A stretch of 64,000 bases of DNA from Xanthostigma xanthostigma. Taxonomy: Eukaryota; Arthropoda; Insecta; Raphidioptera; Raphidiidae. The DNA is taken from positions 15,106,001 through 15,170,000 of the forward strand of contig OY754466.1 in the NCBI GenBank assembly GCA_963575645.1, given 5' to 3'. Under the pieces are notes generated by a model. It worked only from the letters and a program-made list of their open reading frames with translations. It searched no databases and was not told the origin of the DNA. Below, piece after piece: positions 36,501-48,500 of the stretch. Each line of letters opens with the position of its first letter. Position 1 is the first letter of the stretch. A program made the position numbers and the translations under genes.

Positions 36501-39500
36501 AAAAACGACTATACAAAAATTTATCAATAACTAGCTAATTATCTCAGTATCTTATATTTGAACACTGCAAAATCAACCTTTCATATTGTCTGACGGAGAT
36601 AGTTTTCCTATTTTCCAGTCTGACGCGTCAAAGTTGTCGATTTCAAATAACAAATAACATGACCTCGAATATGTCCAACATATTCGAGGCGTCAGACATT
36701 TTAAATGGTTCATGTTATTTGTCAGAGAACATTATTATCCAATTAAAAAAACAAACAGTATCTATAAATTTTTACATGTCGTCAAAACGACATCTTTCGG
36801 AAAATTTAGAAGGAAAACGCCCCAAAATCAAGAAAAATCATAGAGGAAATAGGTGTCAGACTAGGCCTAATGAAGCCATATACAAAGTTTGGGGAGAGTA
36901 TGTGTCAGTAAAATGTTTGCCGATGGGCACTCTAACTATGAGTTCTCTCTGTGTTCTGTCATTCTATCATTGCTTAAAAACAATACCTGACTGTAACATG
37001 CCGGCGGCCAATTGTACCGGCACAAGCAATGCCGGCATAACCATAACGTCCAGATTACCGAAACTGTAGAAATCCGGATTACAAAGTACATAATACAGTC
37101 AAGCGACTGTCCGAATTACCAAAGAATCCAGACTATCAAATTTCTGAGTCTGTACTGTTTTTGATAATCACCAAACGTTCTTTTAATATAGCGTTTAATT
37201 CTTGAAACGTGGGTACCATTCAACTGTGTCAAAAAAGTTAATAGTTAAAACCAGTATCAGAGATATGTGCAAGACAGTTGAATATTAAATTTCTTCCGAT
37301 TTTATTTCTTATCATAAGAAGTTTTGCTTTCTCCAAGCATCGCGACACACACAATTTTTTTCTACTAAAGATACATACCTGGCCCGCCGGTGGTTTTCAT
37401 TTGTTCCGTTCGCAGTCCGTGCGAAATGTTCAAGAGATTCATAGCGCACATTCTGTATCCACGATTAGGTGCGCAATTCAAGGTCATCCCGCCAATAAAC
37501 GGTTGATCGAACACAATATCGTAGCTGATATCCCTCGACTTTTCGGATTGGTTGTCGTTGGGTTGACCCTTAGGTTCGTGAATGGCTATGACTGTACCTT
37601 TGAGACCGAGGGGAACTGTGTACGAGTCACGAACGTTTACGACTCTGTCGTAAAGGTAATACGTAGTGGTCGGGTCGGGTAAAATAGCGCTTATGTGAAT
37701 TTCCGGCTAAAGAGAAATATTCATGTTGTAAAATTTCATTCAAAATGTATCTACACTGTTGAGAAAATAAATAATCAAAAAAACAACAATTTAAGAGGCT
37801 ATTTCTTCTTGAAGAGTCACAGGCAAAACAAAAGGAGGATGCATGAGCGAAAACAAAGCGACTTTGGTGGTACTAGTGACATCGAACGAACTTTATTATA
37901 AATCTTTAAGCTTAGCACCTATCCAATTAGTCTATTTCTTAGAATATGCACACTTATGAAATGCTCATTCCTATCTCTTTACTATTGTATGCAGTTCATT
38001 TTATTGGCTGTTTTATCAAAGTGCACAAAATTCGATGTTATAGGGTGTGTTCCAAAATATCTATTAACGTCATGAATCCGACTCCATATTGTACTGGTGA
38101 GACAGGTGTCCCATAGCATAAATATTTAACCGGGCGTGTGTGCATCAGACTGTGGAATTTTTTTATTTTATTATTTGTTACTTGCAATAATGTCTTCTCA
38201 ACAAAAGGTTCGTTCCAAGCAGCCGTGAACGGTAATAAAACCGTACAGTCTTGTCACTGCGCAAGACTAATTTGCGCACTAGCTCAAAAATCGATACTGC
38301 GCAAGACAGTCTTGCGCAGTAACAAGACTGTGTACGGTTTTATTACCGTTCGCGGCTGCTTGGAACGAACTTAAAGTAAACAATTACTTTTGGAGGACGA
38401 GGGAAATAACAATACATCAACGCGCTGGCCAGTATATTTTGGAATGAATCAACAATATGGCGTTGATTCATGACGTCATTAGCGCCGGCCAGTATACTGG
38501 TCTATATTTCGGAACACACCCATAATATCATATCCTATACTGTATCTTTGATATCACAGTGCATTTTCAATTTCAAAAACTGAAAAAGCGCTAAATTTTT
38601 TATAAATTTGAACTAAGGGGAATGAGCCTTCCACAAGCATGTATATTCCAAGGTTTATTTTGGCATTGGCCATTTTAAAATGAGAATTACGCCAAGTACC
38701 GTGGGCAGCGCCAAGCTTAATAGCTAATATTAGATAAGTTTATTAAAAAAATAATTGTCTTTCATACCTTAAATAACACATGCGGTTTCACTGTCATCGT
38801 AACCGTTTTTCCTTTCAAAACCGACGCATAATGACTGTCCACGATTCTTTCTAAATGCGTAATCAATTCCGGTTCCAGCGTTTTAGTTCCAACGGTTTGC
38901 CTTTCGAGCGACGAATAAGGTTGCTCTTTCAACCATGCCGCTATTTTTTTAATATTCTCACCACTGTCACAGAAAAACTAAATTAGTTAAAATAAAATAC
39001 TAACTTTCATTTTGTTAGCGAAAAATGTCAACATTCTGTGGCAGATTGGCGTCAAAAATAGAAAACAATTTTTTTTCATTACAGGTTAGTTTACGTTTTA
39101 TTAATTTAAGGCCACCTACTTCCAAGGCTATATTTAATGCCCACTAATATTTTTAAAATTGATTATTACAATTCTTGTTTTGACTGTCAAGTGTCATTTA
39201 CACTTTTAAGATTCTTAGTGCTGCCGTCTGCATTTAGTTTTGTAAAGTTGCACAGCGGCCATGTTAGGAACTCAGTTCACCATTCACTCGTTTATATAAG
39301 CTGTATTGAAAAAAAAAAAACACTCACTTTGCATCGGTGGGATAAATTTCACCCTCGAAGAAGATGTCGTTTGAGGCGTTTCTTCCTAAATAATCAAACA
39401 GTTCGGGACACAGCTGCATAAAATCTTTAATTAAATTAACTGCCTTCATTGAATAAAGCCACGTGTTGCCTTCTTTACGCGTGTAGCCAGGAATTTCCTC

Positions 39501-42500
39501 GTTGCGTTTATTAAACTTCAAATTCAACCCAACGTTTGTCTTATTTACGCCGTCCGGGACGACATCGATTTTTGGTCCACTTATTACGAATATTGATCCC
39601 GTTATTCTGGATAACAAATGAGAACTGATAGCTGTAAAAAAAAACAGAATCAGAATCAATGAAATAAATAATAACAATAATGCGTTTAACATCTGTTTCT
39701 CAACTTTATGTTGAATCATTGAAATAAATAGATTGTATATTTAGTGTTATAATGGGTTATTTTCCAGCTAAATTAATGATTTCCCAAAAAACCTTCAAAC
39801 TATTAAAGATAAAATTGATTATTTCAATCAAATCAGTTAAATGAAATCTAGCGTGTAATGAGTTACTTACAATGCCTGTATAGGCTGTGTGCACTAAGTC
39901 AACTAGCACAGCTAGTGGATAATAGAGAATGATTGAACTCGCTTTTTATGGAAATCGCGTCGATAATAGTACCATAAAATTCAGATTGTAAACCATCATA
40001 TAAATAGCATAACATAAAAGGTACGTGAAAATTATTTATTTATCAATTATGACGTACAATATATAAATAATTAATTTGTTTACACTAGCAGCTGAACATC
40101 AAATTACGGCGCCAATGGTCTTTATTTTACTTAATTCGCCATCAGCGCAACAGCCCGGAACACATCAAGCTCGCTTAGTTTTGCCCATGTTTTCTTTGTA
40201 ATTAAAAAACTTCATAAAATTATAACTATTTTCACTTTTAATAAACATTGCTCACTGACATACGGAAAATTTGAGGTTGAAGTTTCCCCTAGCGCTCACC
40301 ACAAACGCTCACATCGAAAAAATTGTTAACTCCGCCTCCTTGCACATAGCCCATACATGCACGTAAAGCAGCTATTTTATTGGATGTAGTGCAAAAATGT
40401 TTTTCAAAACAATTTTTTAATGTTATTGATATTTTTTAATAATTTTGTATAGGGAAAAAAAATGCAAAAAAAAACAAAATTCCCGGATGTATTAAAGCTG
40501 TTGAGCACGGAAATCTACTAAATTTTGATTTTTAAAAATTAATGTATAAATTCTTCGCCTTACCGAGTTTTTGAGCTGCTACTCCTCCAGTCATGTACTG
40601 TACCCTCAATTCTCGTTCCAATTGCGTGAGAGGTGATAAGTCGGGTTCAGGAATAACAGTCATTGCTACTTTTACTCGTCCGGGCTTATCTGGTATATTA
40701 TTATTAATTACCTGCAAGTGAGCACAAAAACATACATGTTCTCTGTAGTAATTATATTTATTCAACACGCGTGAGTAATATGTAATTTCGGGGCCCTGCT
40801 AAACTCGGGAGAAATAATAAATTACTTCATGTTGACGCGTAGAGTGCTAATAATGAGCCGAAACTATATGATAATGTATCACTGTATAGTTTCTGGACCA
40901 ATAGGAACGCTGTAGCGAGCCGAAACTGTACGATAATGAATAATAATTGCATAGTTTCTGGACCAATAGGAACGTGGTAGCGATTTGTATATATGAAAAC
41001 AGCATTGAAATTCAGCGAAAGTCAGGGCCATCTTGTGTGTATCGAGGGCGGTGGGTACGTCAATCAATGAAGTGATTTATTATTTTTCCCTCTTTTATCA
41101 GGGCCTCGATTACATATTATTCGTGCTAGTTGAATAAAGTATTATGTGCGACCATTGATCGAAGGAGAATATTCCACTCGCGTGTTACCGCATTCGCTAC
41201 GCTCGTTCCGCAAATTTCACGCTCATGGAATTTTCTCCTTCTCTCACTAGTCGTACAATATACTATTAATTAATGTATTTCCCAAGGTTTCATTGCACAC
41301 TATTAGGGCCAGCCAACACATATTACTTGTATCAAAAGCGCGCGGAAACTGCTCTATTCATCAAATAACCTTAAGGATTACTCAGCTACTTGAATTTATC
41401 GTTCGATCGCGCGATTTGGCAATTGCATCATACGTTTGTTTCCCATTCATAATGTACTCGACATTCGAGTGTTCGCGATACATCGGTTGTGTATTTCAGC
41501 AAATAGTGTGCGGCATTACACTGTCAATCCCTGCATCTGACGATCTCCAAACGATTTAATCGGGCAATCGTAACACAAATTGGACTAAGAGCTGGCTACG
41601 GAGAAAATGGGTGACTCGACGCAGAGCTGAAAATTTGCAGAATAATAGGAGATAGTACAAGTAAGTAAGGAAAAAATTGCCAGAAGGCTAGGCGCAAGAT
41701 AAAGAGCCGCCAGAAGGCGCTAATGTTGCGAAAAATCACTGCACTTCTGGCAATTTCTATACTTATTCTGTAATTCAAAACTAGATTATATATTATATAT
41801 ATTATAGGTACATTATATAGTTATAAGGGCATACTGAAAATTCAAACATGATATAATAATTACTTTCGACAAATATTCAAAATTATTAATGACATTTTGA
41901 TAGAAATAAAATTAAATAAATTGATAAAATTACATTGTTATAACAACGTAATTTTATGACGATTAATTTTATTTCTATCAAAATGTCATTAATAATTTTG
42001 AATATTTGTCGAATGTAATTATTATATCATGTTTGAATTTTCAGTATGCCCTTATAACTATATAATGTATAATATAATATATAATACATAATCTAGTTTT
42101 GAATTACAGAATAAGTATAGAAATTGCCAGAAGTGCACTGATTTTTCGCAACATTAGCGCCTTCTGGCGGCTCTTTATCTTCCGCCTAGCCTTCTGGCAA
42201 TTTTTTCCCTACTTACTTGTACTATCTCCTATTATTCTGCAAATTTTCAGCTCTGCACCGAGTCACCCATTTTCTCCGTAGCCAGCTCTCCGTCTAAATA
42301 ATATAATGTGTGCGTTACATACCTCTCCCATACAGCCGTAATGTGGAATACCCAGCATAAATACTGTTCCGAACGGTAAAAACACTTCTTGTATCGATTT
42401 GTATTTAGTGTACGATGAAACGTGTACATCGATACTTGTTACGCACGCTTGCAACGCGAACGCCGAAGTCGTTTCGCACCACTGTTTTTCTAGAGTAACT

Positions 42501-45500
42501 TCTCCGGTAGAGTCAAATACGTATTTACGACCCATCATCAGCGCCGCATTGATAATGACCTCCGTTTCGCCAATTTCGATTCCTAACCTCGATTTGTAAC
42601 TTAAAGTATTTTAGTGTTAAAAGTATGTCATCTCTTGAAAGAATTTTGTGGAAGTCTGACCTTAAATAAATATTTACCTTTCAGCTATCGATTTTCTGGA
42701 CGTGAACCACTGCGTTGCCAAAGGTCCTTTATTTTCTTCGATTTTATAATTATTTTCACCTGACTTCGACTCAGTGTAACGGTATTCGCGATTTGAAACA
42801 GATATTACTCTATAAATGAAAAGTAGATTCATATATAACTTTTATTTATTACGACACTGTTTTTTCTTTTTGTTTAAACTAAATATTAACATTATTGACG
42901 ATAACTGTCAGACCAACAGACAAAAATATTGTTTAATTGCACATACCGCTAAACTAGCGGTATGTGCTTTATTATCGCTTTGTGCGTCAGAGCTGACTTT
43001 CGTTCATATAAGAAGTTATATTTAAGTTAATTTCACACGAAATCCATTCAAATTGAAGCTTTTTGAAAAGAGGAGATTCTAATCTATAAAATAGAACCAT
43101 TTTTAAATCAATTTGAGTTCATAAATACTATTAAAATTGTAATTGAAAATCACAAACAGCAGTTGTCGGTTGGTCTGTACGTATGTACGTACGTACGTAT
43201 GTACGTACGTACGTCACGACTCTACAGATCGCAATTTTGGTCGGATTGCCTTGGGTTATATTTTATTCACTTTGTTTACTATCAGACCAGAACCCTATTT
43301 AAATTCACTAAAATGTGTTCAGTAGTTTAATTTTTATAAACAGTTTTATTTTTTATTATTTTTGACAGCTAATATAGTTTAAAAACAATATAATAATCGC
43401 TGTGAAAATATAGTGTAATCCATAAAACAAGTGCTACACTTGTATACCGTGATAACACCACTAGATGTATTAGGCAGCCGTGGCGTAATGGTTATGCCGT
43501 TGGATTCCCAAGGGCAAGGTCCTGGGTTCGATTCCTTACGGTATCATTGACTTTTTTCTTTTTTTTTTCTTTTTATTTTGTTTTATTTTATTCCACTTGA
43601 TATTAATTATATATTATATTATGTATAGTTCTTAATTTTTTTTATTTTTGCAAACTTAAAAAAAAATATTTTTTCAATTTTTAATTATTTATTTCTTTAA
43701 ATTTTTAAATCTTTTTAAATTTATTAAAAATATTTTTTAATTGTTATTTTTTTATCATACAGTGGAAAACTTGCGGGATGTGCACTTTTGGTTTTGCCAA
43801 CTATTTGTTTATTTTAACAAATTTCAACAATGATAAAAACTGATATCTCTACTTGAAATATTATGTTATTTAACTCTTATTTTTAAATTGTCTTTAAATG
43901 TTCATATCACAGTATTTTTAGGGATTTTTATTTCGTTTAAAATGTCAACGTCTTATATATAAAATAACACAAATTTTAAATATATATGTCGGCCTGAAAA
44001 CACGAGGCGCCATGTATACCTACTGTGACGTCATTCTTATAGTATAGTGCAAATAACACTCTGTATCGTTTACGCGAGGCTAGTCTAGCGTTTAATACGT
44101 GTGTGAAGTGTGTTCATATAGGTTTAGTGTGTTTACTACAAGTTTGACGTCACACTTCAAAACATCACGGCAAATCTATATGAATGTGACTATTTTTATT
44201 ATTCAATTAATTACTTGAAACTAGACACCCAATATTAAAAAAACAATAGTTTAATATTTGAGATATCCATAGACAACATATTAAAATTTCAGATTTTTAT
44301 CTGGACATTGTCCTAATAATCGAATAATTTAAGTGTAACTTACTTAGCTTCAACTAAATGCGGCCATGATACAAAAATTATTTTCCCGATTAAATCGTTT
44401 GCTAATTTCTCTATATTCGGCTTTTCATCCGAAGATATGAGTTGAAGAATGACACTGTCACCTCTGCTCGGTTGTTCGAACACCTTCACTCTAGCTTTCT
44501 GCAAACTGGACTGTAAAAAAACAAAATTTTTAATATTGACAAATGACTTTTGTAACTACTGTTATCTTAAAATTGGAACTAATCAAATAGCTGTAAAAAG
44601 ATCTGCAGGTCATACATTTCCTAAGATCGGATTATATTCTGTCCATTCAGCAAAATAGATTTTATTTCCACTGACCTTGAAGTACACAATAGGCTATTTA
44701 ACTCTTATTTTTTTATTGTCTTAAAATGTTCATGTCGCAGTATTAGTCCACAGGAATTTCTATTTTATCGTTTAAAAGGATACAATAGCACTCAAAATTG
44801 ATATATATGTTGGCATGAAAACTCAAGTCGCCATGTTTACCTACCGTGACGTCATTCTTGTAGTATACAAACAATTAGTGCACATAAGGCTCAATATCGC
44901 TTACATGAGACTCGTTTAGTGCTTCCTCAGGTGTGCATGTGTGACGCGTGTTTATATAGGTTTATGTTTGTTTACTACAAGTCTGACGTAACACTTCAGT
45001 CATGGCGGGCTGCGTTTTTCAACGTCACAATATTACAATTTTATAATTGGAATTATAAATCAACCTCGTGTATTTCTGAATACAAATCGATAATTTCTTT
45101 GTTCTTATTCGATATACTATCGTATTTTAATCATTTAATGCGACAGTTGACTGGACTGTATTATTTTCTAAACGCCTTCAATTATCGTAATAATATAATT
45201 TACCGTATATTTTAAATGCTTCATAGTTGGGAAACCAGGAAAATAAACGTCTAGTTTGACACCCGGACATAATCCTTTAACGAGTTTCTCCCGCGGGACA
45301 CGTATTTCTTCCATGGTTATCGGAGTAATCAGAGCATGGTGATCTTTTATATTTTCGAAATGACCAGGAGCTCTGTAAATGCCCATTCCTACTGCGTAAT
45401 ATTGGAATTCGTGCATTGGACCATGTGTGTTTCGTTTAATTTCGTCAGGCGTCAATTCTTTTGTTAAAGGTTCCATTGCTTTAAGTAGCGATTCCTACAA

Positions 45501-48500
45501 AAAATATATTATATGTAATAGGTTCTTTCAGATTGCACAAGATGTGTAATTTCAGAACACAAATATTTAATGCTGTGTCAAAACTATCTCACTTGATTTT
45601 TTAATTTTTAGAAAAAAATAATTTCAAGTCAAAACACTGCAACACCCGCTATTAATGAATGAAAATAATTAAACAAAAAAAAAAGTTACTTACTTCATCT
45701 ATAAACGGTATAAGAACGACCGCTTCCCATTCTTGTCGCTTACCATTTAGGTCTGTACGGAAGTCTTGCGGGTAATAATCAACAATCGGTGATTCGTCCG
45801 ATATCATCAATCTCTGATAAGGTTCTGGTAATAATCGTTTACTTGCAGCTGGCAACACTGCCAACAGCTGCAATACAGCAATATAATATTATTTTCTATC
45901 ACATTTTTTCCTTTAGATTAACAAATGATTCTCGTGTGACCGTTTTTTTCTTAACTTTTTAAAGGCTGTCTACTTTCAGGAATCCTAACCTCGAATTTAT
46001 TTATTTTGTTATAATAAACTGAAAATTCATTTAAAAAAACAACAGGCAAACCGCGTTTTGTAGTGCGTCAAATGTTAATTGTTCTCAATCAATCTCTATG
46101 ATGTTGCTTTTTTATTTCATCGTCTCACGAACTTATTCTAGATACAGAAGTTTGACTTAAAAAACGGTACAAACCTGTTGGAATGGCAAAAATGGTTTCC
46201 CCAGATCGAATTCTAATTTCAAATCGGAGAAGCCTACAATGTCCGATATATACGGAGCATAATGATGCGGGTAAAACCACGACCATGAGCACACTCCGTT
46301 ATAATAATAGTTCAAATTCCATTGTATCGCACGGACATATCCTTCAGCTTGCGACTGTAGCACTTCGCTTCAAAAACAATAACAAAAATGGTTATCAAAT
46401 CAAACAATTTACTTTAATGACTTTTATAAAACAACAACTTACGCCGTAACCTTTGAATAATCAAGTTTATTCATATAATAGTCTTTTTTATGTTGAATGA
46501 ATTCCGCGGCAAACAACTCATCTTCATCTTCACTTTCCGATAAAATGTTGTCAGGAGTACTAGGTTCATCAGGTGAAAGTTCCGAATCCCATACATCTGG
46601 TGGGTCTTCCAAAAACTAAAAAAAAAAAAAACAATCATGCTATTTTTATAAAAGTATCTATATAGTATATAACTTCCTAATTTATGTCTGTCTGTTTTTC
46701 CACGCCTTCCGGGAGGCTCACATTGGAGCCGGGTTTTCGAGTTTCTCCTATGGTACAGAAATAGGTTGTTTTTTCTTCGGAAAACATGTTTATTTTTATG
46801 TGATAATGTATTTAGAAGCAACGATTACAGTAGAACCCCTCTAATCCGTCACCTTTGGGACTGGGGGTATGGTTGGAACGCAAAAAAAGATCAGATTATC
46901 AGAAAATACAGATTTACAGTAAAATAAACAATTTCTGAACTCAAAAATTACTGTAAGCACTAAAAACTGCACAGTACAGTTCAACTTGTGCACGGTTGGA
47001 TTAACCAGAGTGGTGGACCAACCGAGGGTGAACGAGATGGGTTCTACTGTAATTTGTTTGTAATAATTGTTTCACAAAATCATTGATTGTAATTTCAATA
47101 TTTTCAATAGCCATAATATAGCGAAATATATAGCTAGTAGAGTTACTCTCCTATCAGCACTTTAATGTTTAGTCACCAATTTCTTTAACCTTGAGGCAGC
47201 CAATCACAATCGTGTTAGGTGTACGTGACTACACAACAGTCATGTCCTTCGACTGCATGTAGTGTAACAGGGCCTTAGAAAAATGTTTTTAAATGCTATC
47301 TTTGTGATTTTTAAACTATTTTCAGTTGTTTACATAATTACTATAAAAACGCACATTTTTACTACAGCTACCTGGCGAAGTCATGTTTAAATACTAGTGT
47401 AAATATAAATTTCATTTTCAATAATATAACCAACTAGCGGTCCCGCCCAGTTTCACCCGGGTGCAAAAGAATGAATGAAGAAGGAAGGGACATGAGTACA
47501 CACATTCATCTTAGTTTACCGAGATGAATGTTGTGTCCAAATTTCATGATGATCGGAGTTACCGTTCAAAAGTTTTTGTCGGTAAAGAGCAGTATTTAAA
47601 CTTTTTTTAACTAATAATTTTTTTTTAAATGAATTAAATACAATTAAAATAAATTTAAATGTAAGCCTTAGAAGAAAGCAATGTAAAAAATAAAAAAAAA
47701 ATAAAAATATATTCACCCAGCGTGGGGCTCGAACCCACGACCCTGATATTGACAGTCGCATGCGCTACCGATTGATCTACCAGAGGTTGTGTTCTTTCAT
47801 CACTAATATGAGTATATCTAGTTAGTGCATTTCACATGAATAGAAGCTTATTTTTGAGATACTTTTTGCAACATTTTTCATTAAAGCTCCGCTCCTAATC
47901 GTCGTAGCGTAATATTATATAGCCTATAGCCTTCCTCGGTAAATGGGCTATCCAACAAAAAAAAAATGTATTCAATTTGAACCAGTAGTTCCTGAGATTA
48001 GCGCGTTCAAACAAACAAACAAACAAACTCTTCAGCTTTATATATTAGTATAGATATAATTACGTCATACCAATTCATCTGTTGATTTTATAAGTGCTGC
48101 TAGATCGGCACTCATAGGAGCTCTCTTTTTTTCTAAAACTTCTACGGCCGCATCAACGACATCAGGACCATCTGGCTTATACTTAAAAACAAAAAGAAAT
48201 ACATATTACCTTTAAACAAAATTCCGGACCATCAATGATATTTTAACAACATAATCGATACAACACTTACACTAGTCCTTTCAGTAGCGCCTAATTTGCG
48301 CCCGGTTTTCCCTTCGAAATATTTTAAATCTGCATGAGTTTCCGTAAAATTTTCCATATCAATGCTGGCCAACGCGGCCATAAATTTTTCAAAACGTTTT
48401 AAATTTAAACTTCCGGCTTCGTTTATGTAACCTTCGGAAAAAAAGTTCATTATAAATCAAATAATTGTACGTCCCGAGATCCCAAAACATCGCGCTGACA

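Larger units (their letters stand above)
35722..37157. mobile_element. pogo/Tigger-like TIR element with two nested elements
   Basis: CAGTACAGACTC and GAGTCTGTACTG termini. The left end is preceded by TA, but the right is followed by TT. Inner GTAATCCGA and TCGGATT-type repeats also match pogo-like ends. The interior holds MITE family B copy 2 (35944-36096) and a large foldback (36209-36938). Confidence 0.7.
37379..46367 (-). other. XRN1: XRN1 exons 11-20: second conserved region and PAZ/Tudor, KOW, winged-helix, SH3-like domains
   Basis: Exon 11 has [18 protein letters not shown], exon 12 [16 protein letters not shown] and [16 protein letters not shown], exon 16 [11 protein letters not shown], exon 18 [18 protein letters not shown], and exon 20 [19 protein letters not shown]. 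These are recognisable signatures of conserved region 2 and the PAZ/Tudor-KOW-winged-helix-SH3-like domains known in XRN1. Three exons end in phase 1 and five in phase 2, each matched by the next exon, which makes mis-joining unlikely. Confidence 0.9.

Noticed and set aside
41596-42281. Two 60-residue open frames of nearly the same sequence on opposite strands (41596-41778 and 42099-42281)
   Set aside because: They are mirror images produced by the palindrome, with no splice or promoter context.
43183-43214. CRISPR-like or satellite array
   Set aside because: Simple GTAC microsatellite; no spacer-repeat structure anywhere in the window.
43477-43543. Functional tRNA-Gly gene
   Set aside because: Acceptor, anticodon and T stems do not pair well; better explained as a tRNA-derived repeat.
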